64,000 bases of DNA from Melitaea cinxia (taxonomy: Eukaryota; Arthropoda; Insecta; Lepidoptera; Nymphalidae), in assembly GCF_905220565.1 (NCBI RefSeq), contig NC_059399.1, positions 4,247,501 through 4,311,500 of the forward strand, given 5' to 3'. Below, one piece after another: positions 54,017 through 64,000 of the stretch (its first letter is position 1; the number at the start of each line of letters is the position of its first letter). The notes beneath the pieces were generated by a model. It was not told where the DNA came from, searched no databases, and saw nothing but the letters and a program-made list of their open reading frames with translations. The position numbers were made by a program, and so were the translations under genes.

Positions 54017-54327
54017 GTTACAAATAAAAAACAGTGTACAAAGGCGGTCTTATCGCTAGATAATTAGGTAGGTTAATGATGTCTGTTAGATAGGTGTAAC
54101 TCTTAATTCTCAAGTTTATCCAATACTTTTCTTGCTATAAAGCAGTATATTTCCTTGTTAAGACTTTAATGAAGATCTTAATCGACTACGAAGCAGTCAA
54201 CAATGACTTTGAAGTCTTTAATACAGGGCGCATGAAACTGCGAAGTTAAATAGTAGAAGTAAACTATCGTGGTTTTCATTTTCAGCTAGCTATTTGTTTA
54301 GGTTATACGGGTTTTTTAACCGACTTC

Positions 54328-54540
54328 AAAAAAAGGAGGAGGTTACTCAATTCGACCGTATATATTTTTTTTTTTTTTTTTTTATGTATGTTCGGAGATA
54401 ACTTCTTCGTTTATGAACCGATTTTGATAATTCTTTTTTTGTTGGAAAGGAGATATTCATAGTTTGGTACCATGATAAGGAAACCAGGATCTGATGATGG
54501 GATCCCAGAGAAATCGAGGGAAACTTTCAAAAATCGTAAG
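54328..54540 (+). mobile_element. GAAGTCGGT-family element, left half
   Basis: AACCGACTTCAAAAAAAGGA at the left end, a T run, then TGTATGTTCGGAGATAACTT and GGATCTGATGATGGGATCC. It shows what the repeat split by the palindrome-array transposon at 25.9 kb looks like uninterrupted. Confidence 0.6.
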
Positions 54541-54615
54541 GGTGACTAGTAAATTTAATCATGTTTTCATTAAGTACTATAAAGCACTACTATTTAATAA
54601 AGGTCTGGAGTCGAT

Positions 54616-55170
54616 CTGATGATGGAGAAGAAAGATAGTCGAGGGAACTCTTCAACGACTTATAGCAATTACCTGCTGTTTGAACTTAATTCGTTTCTAA
54701 TGATGAGAACTTTGCATATATATGAGTTATAAGTATCATTTCAGTCTGATGATGGAGAAGAAAGATAGTCGAGGGAACTCTTCAACGACTTATAGCAATT
54801 ACCTGCTGTTTGAACTTAATTCGTTTCTAATGATGAGAACTTTGCATATATATGAGTTATAAGTGCCATTTCAGTCTGATGATGGAGACGAAAGATAGTC
54901 GAGGGTACTCTTCGACGACTTATAGCAATTACCTGCTGCTTGAACTTAATTCGTTTCTATTGATGATAACTTTGCACCTATATGAGTTACAAGTGCCATT
55001 AAAGTCTGATGATGGAGACGAAAGATAGTCGAGGGAACTTTTCAACGATTTATAGCAATTACCTGCGGTGTGATCATCTGTCTCGCAGGACCAGGTTTGA
55101 TGATAGAGCCCATAAACACTCGAGGGAATTTCTCAATAATTTACAGCAGTTACCTTTTGCTGTTTGACGA
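54616..55170 (+). repeat. 130-bp tandem array
   Basis: Units start with CTGATGATGGAG at 54616, 54746, 54876 and 55006, exactly 130 bp apart, sharing GATAGTCGAGGGAACTCTTC, GCAATTACCTGCTG and TTCGTTTCTAATGATGA. The first two are nearly identical. The fourth is cut short near 55075 and a diverged fifth piece runs to about 55165. Confidence 0.9.
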
Positions 55171-55392
55171 CCGCTTTGATATAATGGTGCATGTGCCGTG
55201 TCGGCGGCACCTAAACACCGACGGTCGCGGGTTCTATTCCAGCTCGGAGTGGATATTTATGTTTATATAAATATTTATTTTTGGTCTAGTTGTTAATCCT
55301 TGTGGTTCTCCCAACCTAGCCTCGGAGAACACGCTAGGCTGTCAGTCCCGGTTGTTATTACGTACACCTGATAGCGAACTTTACTCATAGTA
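55162..55392 (+). repeat. tRNA-derived SINE (family A), 5' part
   Basis: GACGACCGCTTTGATATAAT, B-box-like GCGGGTTCTATTCCAGC, CCTCGGAGAACACGCTAGGC, CCCGGTTGTTATTACG; the 3' end is replaced by the next SINE. Confidence 0.7.
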
Positions 55393-55603
55393 TGTCGACG
55401 CGTTAGCGCAGCGGTCACAGCGCCGGCTGTTGCGCTGGCGTTAGTGGGTTCAATCCCCGCGCACGACAGACATTTGTATTGGTCATATAGATGTTTGTCA
55501 TGATCTGGGTGTTTGTGCTTGTGTATTGTGTATGTTTCCGAACTCCCGACATAAGAGAAAAAGCATCCTTGTTAGGTCTACCCATCACTAAAAATTGTAA
55601 AAT
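55393..55603 (+). repeat. tRNA-derived SINE (a further family)
   Basis: The head has GTTAGCGCAGCGGTCACAGC (A-box-like) and GTGGGTTCAATCCCCGCGCA (B-box-like). The body contains GATGTTTGTCATGATCTGGG and CCGAACTCCCGACATAAG. It lies directly behind the preceding SINE. Confidence 0.65.
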
Positions 55604-55604
55604 A

Positions 55605-56095
55605 AAATAATTTTTAACAAAAAAAAAACCGACTTCAAAAAGGAAACTAAAAAGTGAAAAATAAATTTACTTAGTACAAAGTAATTCGTATTTTGATGTA
55701 GTTAATCAGAAATGATTAAATAAATATTTTATAATTTTGAAGTTGGTGCCAAGTAAATACTACAACAACCTGGCTACAATAACAAATACAAACAGCACAC
55801 ACACAACAAACAAGTACAAAAAATATTATTAGATATGTCAAAACAATAACAGAATAATATCAGTATTCAACTTAATAGTCAATGAAATAAATTATGAAAG
55901 AAAACTGAATACAACTTATGAGTAGATACTAGAGTAGTTATGGTTTTACTTGGCACCGACTTCAAAATTATAAAATATTTATTTAATCATTTCTGATTAA
56001 CTACATCAAAATACGAATTACTTTGTACTAAGTAAATTTATTTTTCACTTTTTAGTTTCCTTTTTGAAGTCGGTTTTTTTTTGTTAAAAATTATT
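55605..56095. mobile_element. Foldback (MITE-like) element with ~155-bp inverted arms
   Basis: Arms 55605-55760 and 55943-56095 are near-perfect inverted copies, each including ACCGACTTCAAAAAGGAAAC, TACAAAGTAATTCGTATTTT and AAATATTTTATAATTTTGAA. A loop of about 180 bp separates them. The outer end shares the ACCGACTTCAAAAA motif with the GAAGTCGGT family. No coding capacity. Confidence 0.85.
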
Positions 56096-56358
56096 TTTGC
56101 TATTTGTTTTCTGTTTTCGGTCTCTGAATAAGTAGAAATAGGGCTCACTATATGGTTTCAATTTATTTTTTTATTTTTATTAATTAGTTATAGACAGAAA
56201 CGAGTATACTCAAATATATGATCTCTGACACCTATTAGCAGCATCAGTGATTTATATGTATATCTATGCTAATATTAAAAAGATTAAAAATTAAGGTTTG
56301 TTTTTTATAGATAAATTCTAAAACTTCCTAACCAATTTTATTTCTTTTTGAAAATAGA

Positions 56359-56917
56359 ATCCCACCAAAAACATTTTCATGTAAAATGTTGCCAAGACGA
56401 GATCATATGGCTCGCACTGTCAAAAAGTTATCAGATCTCATGTAGAGCCAAACTTCTAACTCTACACGCCCTAACTCTACAAGCCCTAACTTCACAAACT
56501 CTACACCTTAGTCAAAATATGTGGCTTGGCCGTTTCGCTACCGTCACGTGGGCGTAAGGTGAAAATTTTTTTCACTGTTTTTTACTTTTCTGTCATACAA
56601 TAGTTCTATTAAAGAAAAAATAAAAAGAAGAAGAATAATTGATATACATATCATACAAATAAAAATAAAAAGAGAAAATATATTTATATAAATGAGACAG
56701 GAAAGTCGTCATCTACAACATCGGCAGCCGGTAGTAACGAAACGGCCAAGCCACATATTTTGACAAGGTGTAGAATTTGTGAAGTTAGGGCTTGTAGAGT
56801 TAGGGCGTGTAGAGTTAGAAGTTTGGCTCTACATGAGATCTGATAACTTTTTGACAGTGCGAGCCATATGATCTCGTCTTGGCAACATTTTACATGAAAA
56901 TGTTTTTGGTGGGATTT
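56359..56917. mobile_element. Inverted-repeat element with ~185-bp arms
   Basis: Arms 56359-56543 and 56730-56917 are inverted copies carrying AATCCCACCAAAAACATTTT, AGACGAGATCATATGGCTCG, CAGATCTCATGTAGAGCC and ATATGTGGCTTGGCCG. Within each arm a short phrase (CTCTACA-GCCCTAA) repeats in tandem. Matching reading frames on the two strands are by-products. Confidence 0.85.
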
Positions 56918-57837
56918 CACTTCTTTTTGTAAGTTGCTTATGACAATATTATAGTTGCATTTTACCTCCGACACATTTTATACCATAAATATCATCCAAT
57001 CTTCACCATATTCGGTTTAAGCACGCTGTTTTTGATTTTATGTTGAACTGATATGCAAACGGTGATCTCCGCCAAAACTTAAATACCAAAATTACAAAAT
57101 GTAAATTTTCGACATAAACTAATAACCAATTTTTATTTTTTATGTATTTTATTATTATTATTAATAACAAGGAGTCCCTATATCAATTTTTAGACCTCTA
57201 GCATCAAAATTTGCGGAAGTCTCATACAAACTTCCATCCCCTAGTTTAAGGGGTTGGGGGGTAAAAGTTCCAAGTTTTAGAATTTTTTTGTTGTTTGTGT
57301 ACTAATACTAGCTTACATACCAAATTTCAGCTTTCTGGGACTTCAGGAAGTACTCTAAGAATTTTGATGATCATCAGTGAGTGACGAAATCGGGGTTTTT
57401 TAGATATCAATAAAATCTAAAATATAAGAGCTATGCAATTGAAACTTTATATGTTTAATAAGTTCACTATTGACATCATATCCTCAGAATTTTGTTTATC
57501 TAGTATAATCCAAACCCAAGTTATGAGGGTTCAAAAAAACGACGAAGCACTTCGAGAAAAGATAGGTAGTGCTTTTCGTTTTTTTTTTTTTTTTTTTTTT
57601 TTTGGTTCGTCTTGGCGGGGGCACTACCGTGCCCCCAGATCATAAAAATCGTTTAGTACACGCGGGTGAGATAGTGAAAAATGGAAATGAAAAATGAAAA
57701 TATTTATTTCGCCATAAAGTGGTTGGCAACACTTAACGAATGTCGAAAAGCCATGGTATCAAAAAATGAAAGAGAAGTAGTTTCTTCTGCTAAATTGAAA
57801 AAGTTTTTGATTTCGACGGCATACGACAACCGGTATG

Positions 57838-57892
57838 TCTGGCGCGAACTTGGAGAGGCCTATGTCCAGCAGTGGACTGCAATAGGCTGAAC
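57838..57892 (+). repeat. Family B repeat, 3' fragment
   Basis: GGCGCGAACTTGGAGAGGCC, TATGTCCAGCAGTGGACTG, AATAGGCTGAACTGACTGAC. Confidence 0.6.
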
Positions 57893-58802
57893 TGACTGAC
57901 TGACCATCAATGTCCTTTGTAATCTCCATCCTTCATTAGAAATATAATATATCCTTCATTAGAATATCAAATTCATATTGGGGAAATCATTTGTGATGCT
58001 TCTATACAATTAAAAGGTATTTAACAAATTAAATAAATAAATGACTAAGCTACTTGGTAAATTACTCGGGTACCCGGTTCTCTCAATTGCCTTTATGAAA
58101 CGCAATCAACTGTGTTTCACTGTTATAACTTAAAGCAATAAAATCAATCAATCAATGGAACGCAATTATACATACAACTATTAATGGAATAGGGTAGTTC
58201 ACACTCACTGAGGCAGCCCTAGGCAAAATAAAGTGATTAATGACAGAAAAGTTCTAGCACACAATACCCGTATGTCAATGTAAATAGTTCGGAAATGTTC
58301 AAATTTTTTTTTTTTAATTTACTTTTAAATTCTTATCATCCTTTTAATTTTGCTTGAATTTAGCAATGATTGCTAATTCTTGAATGTGACATCATTTCCT
58401 GCTTTTAAATTTTTTACGTTTATAAATACTTTTCCTAGTTTTACAAATTAAAAGTCCTTTTCTTAATTGGCAGCTTGCCTTGGTGATAGTTGAGAAGTGC
58501 AAATTCAACCTCAGCTGTGGCCAAAATTTGCATACTTAATCATGTTTCATATTTCATTTTGCTATACAACCTTTATTGAGAAATTCAACAAAATTTCCAT
58601 TTTACAATATCACTTCATATATTTTCTAATAACATTTTTAATCTAATATGTACCTACTCGTAATCTAACGATAACCATTAACGGTGATTACACTTTATCC
58701 AAAAAAAAAAAAAAAAAAACGTTAACAATTATTTGTCAAGTGGATTGTCAATATGTATAATATTGTAAAATTTCGAAATATTTTTTTTTTGTTGTTTATA
58801 AC

Positions 58803-59012
58803 TAGATGTGCACCACCATATAAACGCCTGCAACGCCAGAAGTATCACAAACTATTGCCAACCTTACCTCCAATTCCCTCAGGACTTCTGGTCACCTTAC
58901 TCATCAGAGGGACACAACACAGCTTAAAAACAGTGTTATTTAGCTGTGATCTTCTGTGAGGTCGAGGTACTTCCCCAGTCGGGCTGCTCCAGATTTTGAG
59001 CAGGAATTTTTT
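58803..59012 (+). repeat. Family D repeat, nearly full length
   Basis: GCCTGCAACGCCAGAAGTAT, CAGGACTTCTGGTCACCTTA, GCTGTGATCTTCTGTGAGGT, CGGGCTGCTCCAGATTTTGA. Confidence 0.7.
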
Positions 59013-59070
59013 TCTGACCTCTGTTGGATATAGATAATATATGATATTTTGAACATATATAAAATATATG

Positions 59071-59409
59071 TTTTTGATATGATATTCAAAAATGTTTAGA
59101 ATTCCTAATGTGTGGGTAACACAAAAATAAAATCGTACATATTAAAAATAGCATGGTGTCGTCTCCTGTCAAAGATTTTCATTGTAATATGAAACTTTGA
59201 ATAGTTACGGGTCTCTGTAAAGAACTCACTATAGACGGCGCCACGGTTCGCTTAAACCGTAAATAAAAATCATCATATCAAAAATTTCGATCTAGCGAGT
59301 ACATCGTTCCATAGCTTAATTGGCTAGAGCGGCGACACGGTCAGTCGGAGACGCGGGTTCGAACCCCGCTGGAGCGGTCAATTTTTGATATGATATTCAA
59401 AAATGTTTA
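59071..59409. repeat. Unit bounded by 28-bp direct repeats
   Basis: TTTTTGATATGATATTCAAA (28 bp in all) occurs at 59071-59098 and 59382-59409. An inverted copy of its first 13 bases (ATCATATCAAAAA) lies at about 59273-59285, just before the tRNA-like sequence. Confidence 0.7.
59305..59377 (+). pseudogene. tRNA-like sequence, probable tRNA pseudogene
   Basis: 73 bases fold as a cloverleaf: a 7-bp acceptor stem (CGTTCCA with TGGAGCG, one G-U), a D stem (GCTT/GAGC) with GG in its loop, and a perfect T arm GCGGG-TTCGAAC-CCCGC. The anticodon arm has a mismatched closing pair and loop ACGGTCA, which lacks the universal T33 (C there) and a purine at 37. A working tRNA is therefore unlikely. It sits inside palindromic TTTTTGATATGAT repeats. 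Confidence 0.55.
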
Positions 59410-59556
59410 TATATAAAATATGATAAATTTGTAGTACTTTATAAAATAAAATAATATTTTACTGTCATTGTTGTAAGTTTGTGTATAAATATAGTATTTC
59501 GAAGTCCAATAACAGTTTCATAAAATCCTGCGAATAAGATTTTTAAACTGCACTAA

Positions 59557-61197
59557 TACACTCGCGTGCAACTGAATCGACTCAAGCCGTATATTGGTAT
59601 AAAAGTTCGATTTTTAGAAAAATGGCTTATCCGATTTTCTTGTTCTTTTTTTTGTTTGAAAGCCTAAGCTTTTCTCTTAAAAAATGTTATCCTAATGAGA
59701 AAAATCGGTTGAGTATTTATTGATAAAATTTAATTTGACAGAAATGCATAAAAAATGAAGAAAAATGAAAACAACAACATAATTAATAAAAAAATTATTT
59801 TTGATAGAAGTAAAGTAAATTAAAATTTTCAATACTTTGTATTGCCTCCCCTAGCTTTTATAATGGCTTGCATGCGATTTTTTATTGATTTTATCACTTT
59901 TTTCATAAAATCTTGAGGTATCGTATTCCATTCTTCCTCTAGCGTAGTTTTGAGCTCGAAGATGCTTGATGGAGCCGTATCTCTAGCTCGCACCCTCCGT
60001 TTGAGCTCATCCCATAAATGCTCAATGTAATTCAGATCAGGACTGAGGGCTGGCCACATCATCGTCCCAATTTGCACCTCTTGAAGAAACTGGCGAGTAA
60101 CACTTGCTGTATGGCACCGAGCATTATCATGCATCAATAGAAAATCTTTTCCTATGTACCCTGCATAAGGTACAACATGATCGAGGAGAATGTTTTCCAC
60201 GTACTTTTGAGCTGTTAGACCACCACTCCGACCACCACCAGGCACGAAAACAAGCTCGGTCTTCCCTTCATATGATATTCCATCCCACATCGTGACTGAA
60301 CCACCGCCATATGATACTGTTTCAGCGAAATAGCATTGCGAGAACTGTTCCCCTGGACGCTTGTATACTCGGTCTCTTCTGTCATTGCCATGGAGACACA
60401 TTCTGCTCTCATCAGTGAACAGGATGGAGCTCCATTACTCAATAGTCCAATTGAGGTGTTCACGAGCAAATTAAAGTCGGGCTTGACGGTGACCTGCGGT
60501 CAGTTTCGGGCCTCTGGCGGGCCGTTTAGGAGTTAAATTGGAATTCTTCAGCCGTCTTCTAATTGGCCACTGACTGACAGCCACTCCTCGAACCCTTCTG
60601 AGCTCCTGTTGCACATCAACGCCTGCGAGATAACGATTTCTCAACGAAGTTGAGACAATGAAGCGGTCGTCCGTCTCAGATGTGCTCCGGTGTCTATTGG
60701 TTTGTGGTCTCCGAACGAAGCTACCGTACTCTTGAAACCTTCTGTATACTCATGAAACAGCTGATTGGCTCATGTTAAGTTTAAGAGCGACTTGCCTTTG
60801 ATTATGGCCCATTTGCAACAAACCTACAACTTGGACCGCTGCATCTGAGATATTGTCTATTAGATCGCGATTAAAATACTGGGAGCTTAAGGATATGTAT
60901 ACCTGTCAACGTTTGACGAGTGATTGATAAGAAATATGGGTCACGTGAGCTCTTATACATGATTTAGTCTCGCAACTCATGGGTACCGCAACGGGTAATT
61001 TCTGTAACGCTCATGTTTGATCGTATTTATTTAAAAAGTTTTTTCATTGTTTATTTGAAAATGGCTATATTTATGAAAAAAAATATATGTCTTTGGAATA
61101 AAAAAAACTTTTACGAAAATCGGATAAGCCATTTTCCGAAAAATCAAACTTATATACCAATATACGGCTTGAGTCGATTCAGTTGCACGCGAGTGTA
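59557..61197 (-). mobile_element. Tc1/mariner-type transposon with 83-bp terminal inverted repeats
   Basis: Arms 59557-59639 and 61115-61197 are inverted copies with few mismatches, starting TACACTCGCGTGCAACTGAA and ending ATGGCTTATCCGATTTTC. TA at each outer edge fits the TA target duplication of this superfamily. The length of about 1.6 kb is normal. The transposase inside is disabled. Confidence 0.9.
59829..60895 (-). pseudogene. Tc1-like transposase, disabled by three stop codons
   Basis: One continuous frame on the minus strand covers nearly the whole transposase. It has N-terminal helix-turn-helix segments (LQMGHNQRQVALKLNMSQSA; PIRRRLK region), then the DDE catalytic core: first D in FTDESR, second D in MHDNARCHTA, third in SPDLNYIEHLWDELKRR (D-D-34-D/E type). 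It ends at KARGGNTKY. In-frame stops lie at 60750-60752 (TGA), 60471-60473 (TAA) and 60435-60437 (TAA), and no start codon is left at the 5' end. Only the last 190 codons (60401-59829) are open. The absence of frameshifts points to moderate age. Confidence 0.85.
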
Positions 61198-61635
61198 TTT
61201 CAGGTAGATAATTTTCTCGCCTAATAACAACATAATCGTGCCTTAACAATTGGGATAATTATTTATTAATTAACATTTAATAATAGCGGGGTGTAAGTAA
61301 CGGTAACCCAGCTCTTGTAGGTCTAGTATATTGTTGTAAATAATGTTAGTAAAGTTTAATCTAAAATCAGCAATTTGATTATCCTATACTTAAAAATATA
61401 AGCTTTAAAATCACACCACACTTCATGTTCTTTAAAATGAGCTTCATTAAAATAAAAAATAGGCTTCAAAAAGCTCCTTTGAATCGTCACTTTAAAAATT
61501 AAAATTTTAATTATTTTTAAAAGTGAGCCTAGCAGGTTCTCAATGCAGATTCTGTAGAGAATGACTGGCAAAAAACTCCTCAGTTACGTTTTAAAAAACA
61601 TATAAACTGTGTTTTTATACAAATTTGGTATAATA

Positions 61636-61824
61636 TCTTAATATATATAAATCTCGTGTCACAATGTTTGTCCTCAATGGACTCCTAAACTAATTAACCG
61701 ATTTTAATCAAATTTGCACACCGTATGCAGTTTGATCTAACTTGAAAGATAGGCTATATTTTATTTCGATATATACTCAAGTAAAAAAAAAATAAGGCGG
61801 TACGAAGTTCGCCAGGTCGGCTAG
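61636..61824 (+). mobile_element. Helitron-like element, complete short copy
   Basis: 189 bp, from TCTTAATATATATAAATCTC to AGTTCGCCAGGTCGGCTAG, with GGCGGTACGAAGTTCGCC as the terminal hairpin. Confidence 0.65.
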
Positions 61825-62216
61825 TATTGTATAAAATACAGCGTCACTAAGTCCACAGATCTTTATAATTATTATGATACACGGTTGTTTTAATTACGCT
61901 AAAACTTTATTAATAACACCATAGCCTAAAGTTACCAACCGACAGAGATGCGCCTCAAAAGCTTAATACATCTACACTCTACAGCTTATTAAAAATTAAA
62001 AGTTGAAAACGAGCAAGTGCAAATTAGAGCATGTTCCTGTCTGGGTTATAATTTACGTCTAAGTTTTCTGAGGTATATTTAATTTTTTCATATTACACTC
62101 AAATATTTTCGTATACTAGCTTGTGACTCTTGTTTAAAATTGTTAGAGTGTAATATCAGTTCTTCAACATAGTTACATACACACACAGATCTACATCTTG
62201 TTCTTATAATATAGAG

Positions 62217-62402
62217 GTACAGCACAGTAGGAAATATCTCGCTTAAGATCACAGCTAAACAACACTGCCCTTAATTAGTCTTCTGTTCCTGTGGTGAGTT
62301 CCTGGGGAGGGACTGCAGTAGAGTCGGCGACGACCTCCAGGTGTTGCAGGCGTCTACAGGTTACGGTATCTGCTTGCTATCTGGCGGACCGTATGCTCGT
62401 TT
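62217..62402 (-). repeat. Family D repeat, diverged
   Basis: ACAGCACAGTAGGAAATATC at left; GTTGCAGGCGTCTACAGGTT and CGGACCGTATGCTCGTTTAT at right, in reverse orientation. Confidence 0.55.
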
Positions 62403-62404
62403 AT

Positions 62405-64000
62405 TTTTATATCTTTCACTTTATAGTATAAAACAATGTAATATTTGTTTCGCAATATTGCAGCAATTTTTTTTTAGAAATCATTAGTTTTTTCAAACGA
62501 AAAATCATTTTGAAATCGAACTAATCCTTAAATTTTCTCAATCGTCTTCAAAAATAACTTTCTATGATCACACGATGAAAAAAAAAATTAACCAGTAAAT
62601 AGCAATTTCTTACCGCTAACGATCATAAATTGAGTTCATATTTATTGATGGACAAATAACCGATGTTCACGTATTGCATTGTAAGGTATTCCATCCACTG
62701 AAATATTATATATATATTTCAGGTTAACAAATAATTGGTAAAATCTTTAATGATTCTTATTAAGACCATAAAATAATTTAGATAATACACGCTACCTCGG
62801 ACAATTAAAATACACTAGTGGTCACCCATTGGTTGAAATTCAACCATAATTAATTTAAATTGTTAGTTTGAACATTATTTAGGTGCTGTTATCAAAGACT
62901 ATACTTCTATTAATAATAAACAAAAGAGTATATATGCGTGTGTGTGTCAACTGTCAAGTACATGGTAGTGTGTGTAATATAAGATTTTAGATGAACATGG
63001 TGTGTGTAATATTTTTTTTAATAATTTATATTATATATTGTATTATATACTTTATTGCACTCAAAAAAATTCGCATAAGTGTTCGAAATTTTAGACTCCT
63101 CCATCCGCGCAATTTTTTTAATAAGAGGTACAAAGTTTTTGTTTTACGTAATAATATATAGATAACGTGGACGGGAAGTCCATTTAGAAGTCCTTTTGAA
63201 AAACTTAAGAAACCACAGACATAAATTTCTCGGGTTAAGCTTTAATCCTCCCTTTTAAGATCACTGTCAGGGACTGAATCCTAACTTAACTAGGCAGTCA
63301 TATAACTTCCGATTTTAAGTCATTTATGTTCTAAATCGCCTGTAATATAAGCACAATAATGCGTGACATATCGACAAAAGGCATAAAGGCATGTTTATTT
63401 TTATCTATTTATAAAAATATCTTATTTTCTAGGTATCTTAACTTTCAGAGGAGAACAAGTTTTAATGATCTCAATCGTACCACGCATCAATAGTACACAA
63501 CTCTCACTCGATATCAATGACAACTGGTGTATAAATTGGCCGCAAATCACGCAATTTGATTGATCTTGTGTATTTGCATTTTGTAGCACATGCATGTTCA
63601 ATGCTCACTTGCATGCGGGTAAATGGCTGACATGTAACTAAGAGTGGGTAAACATTTAACGTGTAAATTCAATTAAAAATATGCTGTTAACAGTAGAGTA
63701 GCGATATAGCTTCAGCTTCGACCCTTGGAACGGAGAAAGTAGCCTATGCCCAGCAGTTTGATGTTACAGTCTGAATTAAAACCTCCAGTGTGAAATTTTG
63801 TTTTGAAGTATGACGAAGTAAAACTAGTCGTTGTTTATGCTGCAATATATTGACATGTGGTGCAGTTTCATTCGTTATTTATCTATAAATGGACGGATGT
63901 TGTATATCTTGTGCTGCATCGGGAAATTCGTAATGCAGTATAACAATAGTTACATATCATTGATCAGAATTATTTCTTGACAAAATATGTGATTGCAAAT
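62405..64000. other. AT-rich end of the window
   Basis: No gene recognised. A SINE family A 3' remnant lies at about 63690-63775 (GTAGCCTATGCCCAGCAGTT, ATGTTACAGTCTGAATT). Confidence 0.5.

Noticed and set aside
54616..55170. Tandem 130-bp units as a CRISPR array or gene family
   Set aside because: Whole units repeat without spacers and carry no open frame.
56348..56974. Two similar open frames on opposite strands (HFHVKCCQDEIIW)
   Set aside because: They are the two arms of an inverted-repeat element read in the same frame; not a duplicated gene.
59305..59377. Functional tRNA gene (anticodon GGT, Thr)
   Set aside because: The anticodon loop lacks T33 and a purine at 37, and the anticodon stem has a mismatch at its base.

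Overview
The window is animal nuclear DNA, almost certainly from a butterfly or moth. It is AT-rich, its genes are split by introns, and most of it is interspersed repeats of the kinds that fill lepidopteran genomes: short Helitron-like elements ending in CTAG, tRNA-derived SINEs, LINE fragments, mariner/Tc1 elements and inverted-repeat (MITE-like) elements. The species cannot be named from the sequence. No CRISPR array, operon, rRNA gene or convincing functional tRNA gene was seen.

Two host genes can be rebuilt exon by exon. (1) Plus strand, 648-8191: an eight-exon gene for a secreted 504-residue protein with a signal peptide and three diverged Rebers-Riddiford-like (chitin-binding) repeats, so a cuticle or extracellular-matrix protein. 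A TATA box lies at 535 and a poly(A) signal at 8269. Intron 3 carries a degraded LINE. (2) Minus strand, 36194 down to 12391: six exons covering all but the N-terminus of MCU, the pore subunit of the mitochondrial calcium uniporter, including the WDIMEP selectivity filter. Its introns are large and full of repeats, and its first exon(s) were not found. The two genes are tail to tail across about 4 kb of AT-rich sequence.

The rest is a layered mobile-element landscape. 13.8-15.5 kb: Helitron-like DNA with a 282-bp tandem array. 21-24 kb: several copies of one lepidopteran repeat, two of them inverted. 25.9-27.0 kb: a transposon whose long inverted repeats are built from palindromes spaced about 30 bp apart, with a broken integrase-like gene inside, nested in a second repeat. 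27.5-28.8 kb: a 5'-truncated LINE with a restriction-like endonuclease end, lying between ATT repeats (Dong/R4-like). 45.4-53.6 kb: an apparently full-length, intact LINE flanked by two 1,776-bp direct repeats that look identical. 54.3-57 kb: a 130-bp tandem array and two foldback elements. 59.1-59.4 kb: a tRNA-like sequence in palindromic repeats. 59.6-61.2 kb: a dead Tc1-like transposon with 83-bp terminal inverted repeats.

The strongest leads are the LINE at 47175-51806 and the palindrome-array transposon at 25922-27013. The LINE's flanking repeats fit a target-site duplication far longer than usual, and its ORF1/ORF2 junction carries a textbook -1 slippery heptamer in the correct frame just before the ORF1 stop. 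The transposon combines phased palindromes with an HHCC-type integrase remnant.
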